A stretch of 64,000 bases of DNA from Pseudomonadota bacterium (GCA_021805565.1 JAJZFA010000021.1:62001-126000), one strand, 5' to 3'; shown: positions 44,942 to 54,416, counted from the first letter of the stretch. Notes: generated by a model not told the origin, from the letters alone. Translations and numbers: made by a program.

Positions 44942-45154
44942 CTACTCCTTTCCGGCGAACAGACGGCGGGCCGCGCCGCCACCGCCCTGCCATGGTGCGG
45001 CAGCGATTGAAGGACGGCACGGATGCCAGGACTTGTCGAATCGGCCGGTCAGGCGCGCGGCCACGATTTCAGCAAGCGGCCCGGCCTGTCGATCCGGTTG
45101 CTCGCCGGCCCTTGGGTGGAAGATGACATGCACGTGGGCGCGACCGTGAAGCAC
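44942..45154 (-). CDS. Possible small open frame upstream of fumC
   Basis: A 70-codon frame from a GTG to a stop six bases before fumC; it ends GGAARRLFAGKE. The frame remains open further upstream (for example PQIGLCWIACGLEPVL), so the true start is unclear. I do not recognise a family, and coding potential is uncertain. The short spacing to fumC and the AGGAG contained in its last codons would suit a coupled leader, but it may be chance in high-GC DNA. Confidence 0.25.
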   Translation of the reverse strand: MLHGRAHVHVIFHPRAGEQPDRQAGPLAEIVAARLTGRFDKSWHPCRPSIAAAPWQGGGGAARRLFAGKE

Positions 45155-45629
45155 CGGTTCCAGGCCGCACGCGATCCAACATAACCCAATTTGTGGCAGG
45201 TCCGGCTTTTGGCCTCGTAGAACCTGGGCGCAAGGTCCAGGTCGCCACGGAGTTTCGCAAACCGGCTGACCGCATCCTCTCGCATCGGACCTGCGATCGC
45301 CGTGACGCCTCCGCCGTCTCGCGGAATTCGGTCGATGGTCGCTGCAATGTGTTTGTGCATGAAGCGGACATCGTGAACGACCGATAGTCCCTCAGGCGAC
45401 CGATATCTAATTTTGCCGGTAAGGGGCTTTCGGATGCGAAAGCCGGTTGCGATCATGCCTGCGCGGCTCGCATGCTCCTGACGGCCAATCTTGGCCGGTA
45501 CTACGGCAGACCCTTTGAAGCGGGAACCAAGAACTCAAACTTGCCCAGTACTCTCGCATTCGGAAAGCTTGAACCTTGAGACAGAAATGTCAGAGTGTGG
45601 GAGCAGGGCAAAGCAGGCGGGTGAACAAT
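45155..45629. other. Intergenic, no confident gene
   Basis: About 475 bases between the fumC leader and the hypothetical gene at 45630. A minus-strand frame at 45049-45456 (135 codons) has no familiar motif or ribosome site. Composition falls towards 45500-45620. No repeats or transposase remnants recognised. Confidence 0.4.
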
Positions 45630-46268
45630 ATGATTAAACAAGAAGTTGCCTTTACGAATGCAGCCTATATCGGGGATCCAGCGGAAAAATCGCGAGCGGA
45701 GGGATGGCTGGCTGGGAACTCCGGTGTTGCGACGCGCAATGGCGGACTCAATATTGAAAAACTTCGCGGATATGGCGATGATACTGTCCTGGTGCGGTTT
45801 GCGCAGATGAAGGATCGGCGCAGTGGGTTGGAAAGACATCCAGAATCGCAGCTGGCAGCCGGATGGTGGCTGACGGAAGATATGTTTACTTGGCTGCTGG
45901 GCCGGGTTTTTGGCGCGATGGGCCAAGCCGGCCAGAATATTCAGAATCAAATGCTACTGCCACCGGAATGGAACGCCGCGGATTGCGTGGTCAGGGCGTT
46001 TCCGAAAACAGGCGTTTTGTTGGGAGCCTGGTTTGGGCGCCCGCGTAGTGTAATGGCCGCACCGGATGGGGCGCGGCGGGTCATGCAAGGGGGCGGTGCG
46101 GTGCAAACGGAGGAATGGATGTATCAGCTATATGTGCCGGGGCTCGCAGGGCGACCGCAAAATGCATGGAATTGGCTGGAATTCGAGGGGATTTATAGCA
46201 CCAAGCCAAAGCCGGGGCGGTCGTTGAGCTATTATCCATGCATCCGGCCGGGAAAACAGCACCGGTAA
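45630..46268 (+). CDS. Hypothetical protein
   Basis: A 212-residue protein I do not recognise. It starts MIKQEVAFTNAAYIGD and is rich in Trp and Gly, with WLAGNSGVA, GWWLTEDMFTWLLGRVFGAMGQ (a possible amphipathic or membrane-associating stretch) and an aromatic C-terminal part (EEWMYQLYVPG, NAWNWLEFEG). No signal peptide. Its GC is lower than that of the flanking catabolic genes, suggesting separate acquisition. A GTG at 45621 is an alternative start. It is 100 bases upstream of the SDR but probably not part of that cluster. Confidence 0.55.
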   Translation: MIKQEVAFTNAAYIGDPAEKSRAEGWLAGNSGVATRNGGLNIEKLRGYGDDTVLVRFAQMKDRRSGLERHPESQLAAGWWLTEDMFTWLLGRVFGAMGQAGQNIQNQMLLPPEWNAADCVVRAFPKTGVLLGAWFGRPRSVMAAPDGARRVMQGGGAVQTEEWMYQLYVPGLAGRPQNAWNWLEFEGIYSTKPKPGRSLSYYPCIRPGKQHR

Positions 46269-46367
46269 AACCGGCGGCGGCAGAACGTTCGATATGCCGG
46301 CGATTTTGCAACCCGCTCGGCTTAGTGGTCCACTCCGGCCAACAACAAACCACGGAGGACACCGTCC

Positions 46368-47174
46368 ATGTCGCAGGAAGCCTCGTTTTTCGGCCTGACC
46401 GGCAAGAAGGCGCTGATCGTCGGCGGCGGTCAGGGCATGGGCGAGAGTACCGCCCTGTTCCTGGCCCGAGCGGGCTGCGACGTGGGGTTGATGGATGTCG
46501 TCCCCGCCCGCGCCGACGCCGTCGGCCAAAAAATCGCCGCGCTCGGGCGGCGGTCTTTCACCATCGCGGGCGACGTGCTGGACGACGGCCAGATCCAGCC
46601 GATTATCGCCGATGCGGAGGCGAAGCTGGGCGGCCTCGACCTGATGGTGTCGATCGTCGGTGCCGCCGCCTGGGGTTCGCTGCTGGAAATCAGCGCGGAG
46701 ATGTGGGACCAGCAGATGCACCTGAACCTGCGATATTTCTTCCTGGTGGCGAAGGCCGTCGCGCAATCGCTGATCCGCCGCGGCAAACCCGGTGCCATTG
46801 TCGGCATCGCATCGGTGGACGGCCAGCGGGCCAGCCCGATGCGCGGTGCCTACGGCGCCGCCAAAGCGGGGCTGATCAATCTGGTGCAGACCATGGCGGT
46901 GGAATGGGCGCCACAGAACATCCGCGTCAATGCCATCGCCCCCGGCCACATTGTCACGCCGCGCCTGTATGACACGCCGCAACGCGCGGATGCCTACGCA
47001 GCCAGCCTGATTCCGGCGCGCGCTAGGGGAACCACCGACGATATCGGCAAGGCCGCGCTGTTCCTGGCGTCCGATATGGCGCGCTATATCACCGGCACCA
47101 CGCTGGATGTGGATGGCGGATTGCTGGCCGCCAACCTGTTTCCGGACGGTTTGCCCGGCAATAACCAACCCTGA
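46368..47174 (+). CDS. SDR-family oxidoreductase
   Basis: A 268-residue SDR: VGGGQGMGES cofactor loop, catalytic Ser in GIASVDG, and Y-GAA-K active pair; C-terminus TTLDVDGGLLAAN. It heads a plus-strand set with two acyl-CoA dehydrogenases and a CoA transferase (gaps 52, 25 and 27 bases), so it probably oxidises a hydroxyacyl or alcohol intermediate of the same catabolic route. Confidence 0.88.
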   Translation: MSQEASFFGLTGKKALIVGGGQGMGESTALFLARAGCDVGLMDVVPARADAVGQKIAALGRRSFTIAGDVLDDGQIQPIIADAEAKLGGLDLMVSIVGAAAWGSLLEISAEMWDQQMHLNLRYFFLVAKAVAQSLIRRGKPGAIVGIASVDGQRASPMRGAYGAAKAGLINLVQTMAVEWAPQNIRVNAIAPGHIVTPRLYDTPQRADAYAASLIPARARGTTDDIGKAALFLASDMARYITGTTLDVDGGLLAANLFPDGLPGNNQP

Positions 47175-47226
47175 CGCTTCCCAACGCTCCGCACCGATGG
47201 CAACGTGCGGGCAAGGGAGAAACATC

Positions 47227-48330
47227 ATGAACTTCGACTTTTCCGAAGATTTGAAGCAGTTGCGCGACCAGTCCAGGCGCTTTCTGTCCGAACGCTGTAC
47301 ACCGGCCGTGGTGCGGCGGTCGCTGGATGGGGAGGAAACCCACGCCGCCGCCCTGTGGCGGGAAATCGCCGATATGGGCTGGATCGGTGCGGCGATTCCG
47401 GAAGAATTCGGCGGCGCCGGCCTCGGCTATGAAGGGCTGTGCGTGCTGGCGGAGGAAATGGGGCGCGCGGTCGCGCCCGTGCCATTCGGTTCGACAGCGT
47501 ATTTGGCGGCCGAAGCCATCCTGACCGCCGGTTCGGACGCCCAGCGCCGCGAGTACCTGCCCAAACTGGCGGATGGGTCGCTGATCGGCTGTTTCGCGCT
47601 GTCGGAAGGTAACGGCAACCCGGAACCGTCCGCCATCCACGCCCGCGTGGTCGGGGGCCGGCTGACGGGTGCCAAATGGCCGGTCGCGGACGGCGGAATC
47701 GCCGATATCGCCGTGGTGGTGGCATGCGACGAACACCGCCAGCCCAACCTGTACATCGCCGATCTGGCGGGTGTGCGCCGGCGCAACCTGACAACGCTGG
47801 ACCCCACGCGGAATCAGGCCCGTTTGGAATTCGAATCGGCCCCGGCGCAGGCGCTTGGGTCCGGCGGCTGGGGCGCGGTGCAGCGCGTGCTCGACCGAGC
47901 GGCGATTTTGTTCGCGTTCGAGCAGGTGGGCGGCGCCGATGCCTGCCTGCACATGGCCCGCGAATACGCGCAGGAGCGTTTCGCTTTCGGCCGGCCGATC
48001 GGATCGTTCCAGGCGATCAAGCATAAACTGGCCGATATGTACGTGGCCGTGGAACTCGCCCGGTCCAACGCTTACTACGGTGCCTGGGCGCTGGGCGCGG
48101 ATGCTACCGATCTGCCCCTGGCGGCGGCCACGGCGCGCGTTTCGGCCACCGAGGCATTTCACCTGGCGTCAAAGGAAAATATCCAGACCCATGGCGGCAT
48201 CGGCTTCACCTGGGCGGTGGACTGCCACTTGTTCTATCGTCGATCGAAACAACTAGGGTTGGCGATCGGATCGGTACCGTTCTGGAAAGACCGGCTGGTC
48301 GATCTGCTGGAAACACGCAACGCGGCATAA
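47227..48330 (+). CDS. Acyl-CoA dehydrogenase (short subunit)
   Basis: A 367-residue flavoprotein: MNFDFSEDLKQLRDQSRRFL start, WIGAAIPEEFGGAGLGY, FALSEGNGNP and RFAFGRPIGSFQAIKHKLADM. The catalytic Glu of classical ACADs is not at the usual C-terminal site (IQTHGGIGFTW is present). Such shorter enzymes often pair with a second ACAD to form a heterotetramer, as in sterol side-chain degradation; the adjacent gene fits. The start at 47227 follows GGGAGAAAC; the longer upstream frame overlaps the SDR. Confidence 0.9.
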   Translation: MNFDFSEDLKQLRDQSRRFLSERCTPAVVRRSLDGEETHAAALWREIADMGWIGAAIPEEFGGAGLGYEGLCVLAEEMGRAVAPVPFGSTAYLAAEAILTAGSDAQRREYLPKLADGSLIGCFALSEGNGNPEPSAIHARVVGGRLTGAKWPVADGGIADIAVVVACDEHRQPNLYIADLAGVRRRNLTTLDPTRNQARLEFESAPAQALGSGGWGAVQRVLDRAAILFAFEQVGGADACLHMAREYAQERFAFGRPIGSFQAIKHKLADMYVAVELARSNAYYGAWALGADATDLPLAAATARVSATEAFHLASKENIQTHGGIGFTWAVDCHLFYRRSKQLGLAIGSVPFWKDRLVDLLETRNAA

Positions 48331-48355
48331 CGGCCGAACGAAGGGGGACAGCACT

Positions 48356-49588
48356 ATGGACTTCAACGACACTCCGGAAGAAGCCGCGTTCCGTTCGCAA
48401 GCGCGGGCCTTCCTGGCGGCCAATGCCGAACCGCGCGCGGGCAGCCGGCCCGTGCTGCGCCAATCGGGCCTCGACGCCGCGGCGGTTCAGCGCTGCAAGG
48501 CCTGGCAGGCGAAAAAGGCCGATGCGGGATTCGCCGGCCTGACCTGGCCGAAGCGGTTCGGCGGACAAGAGGCGTCGCCGATCCTGCAAGTGATCTACAA
48601 TCAGGAGGAAACCGATTTCGCCGTGCCGCGCGGCCTGTACGAAATCGGCCTGGGCATGTGCATCCCCACGATGATGACCTACGCGAAACCGGAACAACTG
48701 GACCGGTATGTGCAACCGGCGCTGCGCGGGGAAGAAGTCTGGTGCCAGTTGTTCAGCGAACCGGCCGGCGGGTCCGATCTGGCCGCGCTGCGCACCAAGG
48801 CGGAGCGCGACGGCGACGAATGGGTCATCAATGGGCAAAAAATCTGGACATCCGGCGCGCATCTGTCGGATTTCGGCATCGTCGTGGTACGCACCGATCC
48901 GAATCTGCCGAAACATGAAGGGCTGACGTTCTTCTTCCTCGACATGAAATCGCCGGGGATCGAAGTCCGCCCGATTCATCAGATGTCCGGAGCGCGTCAC
49001 TTCAACGAAGTGTTCTTTACCGATGTCCGGGTGCCCGACAGTCAGCGCCTGGGGGCCGTTGGGCAAGGGTGGAAAGTGTCGTTGACCACGCTGATGAACG
49101 AACGCCTCGCCGTGGGCGACGTGCAGCGACCGGAAGTGGACGATCTGCTGGAACTTGCCCGCAAAGTGAAAATCGACGGCAAGCCGGCGATCCGGAACGG
49201 TGCGGTGCGGGAGAAGATCGCCGAGTGGCATGCCCGCTCGCAGGGCCTGAAATTCACCCGTTTCCGCACCATGACGGCGTTGTCGAAAGGCGAGACGCCA
49301 GGGCCGGAAAATTCGATTCACAAGCTGGTGAACGCGTCGAAACTGCAAGATATCGCCAGTTATGGCATGGACCTGATGGGCGCCGGCGGCCTGGTTCTGG
49401 ATGACGATCTGACCGAGGCTTATGCCATGTTCCAGTCGGCGCTGCTGTCGGCACCCAGCGCCCGGATCGCGGGCGGGTCGGATGAGATTTTGCGGAATAT
49501 TATCGCCGAACGAGTGCTGGGCCTGCCGCCCGACATTCGCGCGGACAAGGGCATGCCGTTCAACCGGGTCCCGACAGGCCGCCGGTAG
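48356..49588 (+). CDS. Acyl-CoA dehydrogenase (second subunit)
   Basis: A 410-residue flavoprotein: FNDTPEEAAFRSQARAFL start, AGLTWPKRFGGQ, CQLFSEPAGGSDLA (FAD and substrate loop), WVINGQKIWTSGAH, and GGSDEILRNIIAERVLGLP at the C-terminus. It follows the first ACAD by 25 bases. Together they probably introduce a double bond in a CoA-activated acid; chain type unknown, though such pairs are common in steroid, terpenoid and branched-acid catabolism. Confidence 0.92.
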   Translation: MDFNDTPEEAAFRSQARAFLAANAEPRAGSRPVLRQSGLDAAAVQRCKAWQAKKADAGFAGLTWPKRFGGQEASPILQVIYNQEETDFAVPRGLYEIGLGMCIPTMMTYAKPEQLDRYVQPALRGEEVWCQLFSEPAGGSDLAALRTKAERDGDEWVINGQKIWTSGAHLSDFGIVVVRTDPNLPKHEGLTFFFLDMKSPGIEVRPIHQMSGARHFNEVFFTDVRVPDSQRLGAVGQGWKVSLTTLMNERLAVGDVQRPEVDDLLELARKVKIDGKPAIRNGAVREKIAEWHARSQGLKFTRFRTMTALSKGETPGPENSIHKLVNASKLQDIASYGMDLMGAGGLVLDDDLTEAYAMFQSALLSAPSARIAGGSDEILRNIIAERVLGLPPDIRADKGMPFNRVPTGRR

Positions 49589-49615
49589 AACCCAGCCCGT
49601 ATCGGGGGTAATCGC

Positions 49616-50995
49616 ATGAACCCGCACCCGCATCTCGCGGCGCTTTGGACCGAATCCGGACTTCCGGCCGATGCGCTGGACGATATTCGGTTGACCGGCG
49701 CCGATCCTGTGCTGCCGTCCAGCTTTGCCGTTGGCGCCGCCGCGCAGGTCAGCGTGGCCGCGTCCGCCCTGGCCGCCGCAACGGTCTGGCGCCAGCGGGG
49801 CGGCACGCGGCAGACCGTATCCGTCGATATGCGGCATGCCGCGATCGAGTTCCTGTCGGAACAGTTCGTTCGGGTCGAAGGAACCCCGCCAGCCGACATC
49901 TGGGACAAGATCGCCGGCACATACCAATGCGGCGACGGCCGGTGGGTGCGCCTGCACACCAACTTTCCGCACCATCGCGAGGGGATTCTTCGCATCCTGG
50001 GCTGCGGCTACGACAAGCAGGCGGTTGCCGCGGCGTTACTGTCCTGGACCGGTTACGATCTGGAGGATGCGGCGGCGGAGAACAACCTGTGCGCCACGGC
50101 GATGCGCAGCTTCGCCGAATGGGACGACCACCCGCACGGTCGGGCGGTCGTTACTCAACCGGTGATAGAGATCGTCCGTATCGGCGATGCACCGTCCCGC
50201 GATCTGCCGCCGGCCGCCCGACCGCTGACCGGCGTGCGCGTGCTGGACCTGACACGGGTGATCGCCGGCCCGGTTTGCGGGCGGACGCTGGCGGCGCATG
50301 GTGCCGATGTGCTGAACATCGCCAGCCCGAATATTCCGAACCTGCCGAACCTTGTCGTCGATACCGGACGCGGTAAGCGATCCGCCCATTTGGAACTGCG
50401 CGATAAAGCGGACAACGAGCGCCTGAAGGCATTGCTGGCAGAAGCCGATATTTTCGTGCAGGGCTATCGTCCGGGCGGTCTGGCCGATCTGGGCTTCGGC
50501 CCGGAAGACGCCGCCCGGATTCGTCCAGGTATCGTTTATGTGTCGTTGTCGGCCTATGGCCACACCGGTCCATGGTCCGGCCGGCGGGGCTTCGACAGCC
50601 TGACGCAGACCGCCAGCGGCATGAACCATGCGGAAGCCGAGGCGGCCGGCCAGACCGACCCGAAGCCGCTGCCGTGTCAGGCGCTGGATCATGCGTCGGG
50701 ATACCTGCTGGCGTTCGGCGCCCTGACTGCTTTGACGCGGCGCATGCGGGAAGGCGGAAGCTGGCACGTGCGGGTTTCCCTCGCCCGCACCGGCCGCTGG
50801 ATTCGCGATCTTGGGCGCGTGACGAACGGTCTGGCGTGTCCGCCGCCGGGGTCCGTGGCGGACCTGATGGACATTTCGGACTCCGGCTGGGGCCGGTTGC
50901 ACGCCGTGCGTCATGCGGCGGTGCTGCCGGCAACCCCCGTCCGATGGGATCTCAGTTCGGTGCCGCTGGGGACGCACCCCGCCGTGTGGGGCTGA
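49616..50995 (+). CDS. CaiB/BaiF-family CoA transferase
   Basis: A 459-residue family III CoA transferase. RVLDLTRVIAGPVCGRTLAAHGADVL, DTGRGKRSAHLELRDKAD, FVQGYRPGGLADLGFG and VYVSLSAYGHTGPW are family hallmarks. An extra N-terminal domain of about 195 residues precedes the core (TVSVDMRHAAIEF), as in two-lobed members. It likely activates the substrate of this cluster by CoA exchange. Confidence 0.9.
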   Translation: MNPHPHLAALWTESGLPADALDDIRLTGADPVLPSSFAVGAAAQVSVAASALAAATVWRQRGGTRQTVSVDMRHAAIEFLSEQFVRVEGTPPADIWDKIAGTYQCGDGRWVRLHTNFPHHREGILRILGCGYDKQAVAAALLSWTGYDLEDAAAENNLCATAMRSFAEWDDHPHGRAVVTQPVIEIVRIGDAPSRDLPPAARPLTGVRVLDLTRVIAGPVCGRTLAAHGADVLNIASPNIPNLPNLVVDTGRGKRSAHLELRDKADNERLKALLAEADIFVQGYRPGGLADLGFGPEDAARIRPGIVYVSLSAYGHTGPWSGRRGFDSLTQTASGMNHAEAEAAGQTDPKPLPCQALDHASGYLLAFGALTALTRRMREGGSWHVRVSLARTGRWIRDLGRVTNGLACPPPGSVADLMDISDSGWGRLHAVRHAAVLPATPVRWDLSSVPLGTHPAVWG

Positions 50996-51028
50996 AACAG
51001 CCGACGCCGTCCGTAACGATCGCGACGG

Positions 51029-51886
51029 CTAGACGTTCGCTTTGCGCATGAACGCGGCGATGTCGTCAATCGCCGGAAGGACCTTGTCCGCACCGTCCGA
51101 GTCCAGATTGAACACCACCCGTTCAACCCCCAGATCCGCATAGCGCTTCATCAGGTCCACGTCCCGCCGGGGAAACCAGACGGTGATCGCGATGTCATCC
51201 GGGTTGCGTCCGGCCTCGGTCGCCATTTTCCGGAATTCCGGGATCAGATCGCCGATTTCGTTATACCCGCTGCGCACCGCCTGCGGAATCCAGCCGTTCC
51301 CGTAGCGAATGGCCCGGCGCGCCGAAAACGGAAAAGCGCCGCCGACAATCACCGGTGGGTGCGGCTTCTGGACCGGCTTCGGCCAGGCCATCATCGGATC
51401 GAAATTGACGAACTCGCCGTGGTATTCCGCTTTGGGCTGAGTCCAGATCGCCTTCATGGCCTCCACCCGTTCGCGCGCGACCTTGTGACGGTCGGCGAAT
51501 TTCACCCCGTGGTCTTCCAGTTCGTCCTGGTTCCAACTGTTGCCGATCCCGAACAGGAACCGCCCGCCGGATACCTGATCGATCGATGCCACCAGTTTCG
51601 CGGTCTGGATCGGGTCGCGTTGCGCGACCAGACAGACGCCGGTGCCGACCATCAGCGTTTTGGTCGCCGCCGCCGCCGCGGTCAGCGTGACGAACGGGTC
51701 CATCGCGTCATAGTAGCGTTTCGGCAGATCGCCGCCGCCGGGGAACGGCGATGTGCGGGTCAGCGGAATGTGGGAATGTTCGGGCGCCCAAACCGATTCG
51801 AATCCCCGCTGCTCCAGCGCATGACCGAGCGCGCCGGGGGCGATGGAGTAGTCGGTGAAAAACATCGATACGCCGAATTTCAGCAT
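51029..51886 (-). CDS. LLM-class oxidoreductase (F420-type subgroup)
   Basis: A 285-residue luciferase-like TIM-barrel protein: LKFGVSMFFTDYSI start, SVWAPEHSHIP, LMVGTGVCLVAQRDPIQTAK, VSGGRFLFGIGNSWNQDEL and PPVIVGGAFPFSARRAIRYGNGW. The subgroup is usually annotated F420-dependent, but FMN use is equally possible in an alphaproteobacterium. AGGAGG is about nine bases before the ATG at 51884-51886. It is convergent with the CoA transferase gene and divergent from the LacI regulator. Confidence 0.85.
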   Translation of the reverse strand: MLKFGVSMFFTDYSIAPGALGHALEQRGFESVWAPEHSHIPLTRTSPFPGGGDLPKRYYDAMDPFVTLTAAAAATKTLMVGTGVCLVAQRDPIQTAKLVASIDQVSGGRFLFGIGNSWNQDELEDHGVKFADRHKVARERVEAMKAIWTQPKAEYHGEFVNFDPMMAWPKPVQKPHPPVIVGGAFPFSARRAIRYGNGWIPQAVRSGYNEIGDLIPEFRKMATEAGRNPDDIAITVWFPRRDVDLMKRYADLGVERVVFNLDSDGADKVLPAIDDIAAFMRKANV

Positions 51887-52011
51887 GGTGGGTTCCTCCT
51901 GCCGGTTGCTTTTCGCGATCCTGCCCCAATCCAACCCCATGCTCCATCCCTGGCGGGATCGCGTGCGGGGCGTTAGGCTATCGCCACGCTTATAGACCCG
52001 AGGAACCCGCC

Positions 52012-53037
52012 TTGTCCGTACCGGTAGGAGACCGACCCATATTGCCTGCGTCGCTCAAGATCGCCGATGTGGCCGCCGCGGCCGGAGTGGCGCCGATGAC
52101 GGTTTCGCGCGTCCTCAACGCACCCGACCGAGTGACACCGGAAACCACCGCCAAGGTGCGGGAAGCCATCGAGCGCCTGGGTTATGTTCCCAGCATCGGC
52201 GCCGCATTGCCGCAGTCGCGCAGATCGCGCACCGTGGCGGCCATCGTCCCCACCATCGCGCATCCCATGTTCGCAGGCGTTTTGCAGGCTTTTTCCGGAT
52301 CCATGCGGCATGGCGGATACCGGGTGACGCTGTCGGTCGGCGGATACAACGACGATGACGATGAGGCGTTATTCCGGACCGTGCTGGCACAGAAGCCCGA
52401 TGCGTTGCTGGTCGCCGGGTCGGGCTATAGCCCCGGCGCGTGGCAAATGCTGATCGAGGCGGCAATTCCAGTGGTCGAATTCTGGGACATTTCCGCGCGC
52501 CCGATCGATATGGCGGTCGGTTTCGATCACGCGAAGGTCGGTTCGGCGGTCGCCGCCTACTTCCTGGCCAAGGGCCACGACCGGTTCGCGGTGCTGACCG
52601 CAAGCGATACGCGCGCGTTGACGCGGGCGCGCGGGTTTACGGAAACAATGACACAGGGCGGCGCGTCCATCGTCCTCGACCGCCGGATACCGGCGCCCAG
52701 TACCATCGCGGCGGGGCGGGAATGCCTGCGCGACCTGCTGGCTTTGCTGGACCGGCGTTGCGCGGTATTCTGCAGTTCCGATCTGCTGGCTTTCGGACTC
52801 GTCACGGAGGCCGGGGTCCAGGGTGTGCCGGTTCCCGAACACCTCGCCGTTTGCGGCTTCGGCGACTTCGAACTGGCCGCGATGAACGAGCCGGCGATTA
52901 CATCGGTCAGCCTGGACGGCACGGCCACCGGACGAACCGCCGCCGCCTGTCTGCTGCGGCGGCTGGGCGGCGAAGGGCGGCGCGACCCCGATCGGGTGCA
53001 AATGCCGTTTCGGATCGTCGAACGCGCGACAACCTGA
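52012..53037 (+). CDS. LacI-family transcriptional regulator
   Basis: A 341-residue regulator: HTH KIADVAAAAGVAPMTVSRVLN followed by the hinge, then a periplasmic-binding-like sensor (VAAIVPTIAHPMFAGVLQAF ... SSDLLAFGLVTEAG). It resembles gluconate-type GntR repressors. No ATG is available near the N-terminus; TTG at 52012 gives the full frame, and TTG at 52042, 11 bases after AGGAG, is an alternative. It lies divergent from the LLM gene; gluconokinase in this window could be a distant target. Confidence 0.88.
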   Translation: MSVPVGDRPILPASLKIADVAAAAGVAPMTVSRVLNAPDRVTPETTAKVREAIERLGYVPSIGAALPQSRRSRTVAAIVPTIAHPMFAGVLQAFSGSMRHGGYRVTLSVGGYNDDDDEALFRTVLAQKPDALLVAGSGYSPGAWQMLIEAAIPVVEFWDISARPIDMAVGFDHAKVGSAVAAYFLAKGHDRFAVLTASDTRALTRARGFTETMTQGGASIVLDRRIPAPSTIAAGRECLRDLLALLDRRCAVFCSSDLLAFGLVTEAGVQGVPVPEHLAVCGFGDFELAAMNEPAITSVSLDGTATGRTAAACLLRRLGGEGRRDPDRVQMPFRIVERATT

Positions 53038-53096
53038 CTAAAGACCCATCATGGCTTTGCCCAAAGTGCCGCCTTCGCCGCCACCCGGAGTTCGCC

Positions 53097-54302
53097 ATGA
53101 TCAGCGTCGATGAAGCCCGAGTCCGCGTTCTTGACACGCTGCGCCCCACGCCGGCCGAAATCGTCGCCCTGGCCGATGCCTGGAACCGGGTGACTGCGGA
53201 AGCCGTCACCGCACGCCTGACACAGCCGCCAGCCGACATTTCGGCGATGGATGGCTATGCGTTGCGCGCCGCCGATGGTGCGTTGAATGCGGTTCTGACG
53301 GTCATCGGGTCTGCCCCGGCCGGTCATCCGTTCGGGTTCGCCGTCGGTCCCGGCCAGGCGGTGCGGCTGTTCACCGGCAGTGTGATCCCCGCCGGAGCCG
53401 ACGCCATCCTGTTGCAGGAAGACGCAACCCGCGATGGCGACACGGTACGGATTAACGAGGCGGTGGACAAGGGCCGTCACGTCCGGCGCAAGGGCCAGGA
53501 TTTCGCCGCTGGCGATATCGTGTTGCCCGCCGGCCGCCGTATGACGGCCCGCGATGTCGGACTGGCCGCCGCCGCGAATCATCCCTGGCTGACGGTGCAT
53601 CGCCGTCCCCGCGTCGCCATCCTGGCCACCGGCGATGAAATAGCGATGCCGGGCGAACCCATTCCGCCCGGCGGCATCGTCAGCTCCAACTCCCACGCGC
53701 TGGCGGCATTGGTACGCGCCGGCGGCGGAGATCCGGCCATCCTGCCCGTCGCGAAAGATGACCGTTCGGCAATCGGCGCGGTCGCGGACTCGGTCCAGGG
53801 GATGGACTTGCTGGTCACCACCGGGGGCGCCTCGGTCGGCGACCACGATCTGGTGATCGAGGCGCTGAAAGCCCGCGGCATGACGCTGGATTTCTGGCAA
53901 ATCGCCATGCGGCCGGGCAAACCGCTGCTGTTCGGTCAGCTTGGCACGACCCCGGTTCTGGGCCTGCCGGGCAATCCGGTTTCCGCCATGGTGTGCGCGA
54001 TTCTGTTCCTTTTGCCCGCGCTGGCGCGCCTGTCCGGGCTACCCGCGGCACCGCCACCCGTGTCCGCCGCGATCCTGGGTGCGCCGCTGAAACAGAACGA
54101 CCGGCGCGCCGATCACCTGCGGGCCTCCGTTGCAACCGATTCGTCCGGCCGGGCGGTCGCGACGCCATTTCCCTCGCAAGATTCGGCGATGCTACGGCGC
54201 CTGGCCCTGGCCGATGCGTTGATTGTGCGCCCACCCAACGCGCCCGCACTGGCGCCGGGGGCCGAGGTGGGCATCATTCGCCTCGATTCGCTGGGTTTGT
54301 GA
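53097..54302 (+). CDS. moeA: Molybdopterin molybdotransferase
   Basis: A 401-residue MoeA: ISVDEARVRVLDTLRP start, PPADISAMDGYALRAAD, GDTVRINEAVDKGRHVRRKGQDF, ILATGDEI, TTGGASVGDHD and GLPGNPVSAMVC. It inserts molybdate into adenylated molybdopterin. The start at 53097 follows CGGAG; a longer frame through the lacI gene is rejected. moeA next to lexA is a familiar alphaproteobacterial arrangement. Confidence 0.95.
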   Translation: MISVDEARVRVLDTLRPTPAEIVALADAWNRVTAEAVTARLTQPPADISAMDGYALRAADGALNAVLTVIGSAPAGHPFGFAVGPGQAVRLFTGSVIPAGADAILLQEDATRDGDTVRINEAVDKGRHVRRKGQDFAAGDIVLPAGRRMTARDVGLAAAANHPWLTVHRRPRVAILATGDEIAMPGEPIPPGGIVSSNSHALAALVRAGGGDPAILPVAKDDRSAIGAVADSVQGMDLLVTTGGASVGDHDLVIEALKARGMTLDFWQIAMRPGKPLLFGQLGTTPVLGLPGNPVSAMVCAILFLLPALARLSGLPAAPPPVSAAILGAPLKQNDRRADHLRASVATDSSGRAVATPFPSQDSAMLRRLALADALIVRPPNAPALAPGAEVGIIRLDSLGL

Positions 54303-54324
54303 CGGGGTCGGTTCGAGAAGAACC

Positions 54325-54366
54325 CGGCGCATGCAGGGATATTCGTCGGCGCATGCAGGAATATTC
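54325..54366. repeat. Tandem 22-bp direct repeat upstream of lexA
   Basis: CGGCGCATGCAGGGATATTC (54325-54344) and CGGCGCATGCAGGAATATTC (54347-54366) differ at one base and are spaced two helical turns apart. Each contains GCATGC and ends in ATATTC. They lie 36 bases upstream of the SOS box. They could be paired sites for a regulator or part of the lexA promoter; function unknown. Confidence 0.75.
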
Positions 54367-54401
54367 AAATGTACCCACAGTTTCGCTTGACGACAGTCCG
54401 G

Positions 54402-54416
54402 GAACCAACATAGAAC
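54402..54416. promoter_or_regulatory. Alphaproteobacterial SOS box (GAAC-N7-GAAC)
   Basis: GAAC-CAACATA-GAAC is an exact match to the alphaproteobacterial LexA site (GTTC-N7-GTTC read on the other strand). It lies 50 bases upstream of lexA, the position expected for autoregulation. Confidence 0.88.

Noticed and set aside
45049-45456. 135-codon minus-strand frame upstream of fumC
   Set aside because: No recognisable motif; Cys/Arg/Ser pattern typical of chance frames; competing frame in the same region is equally open.
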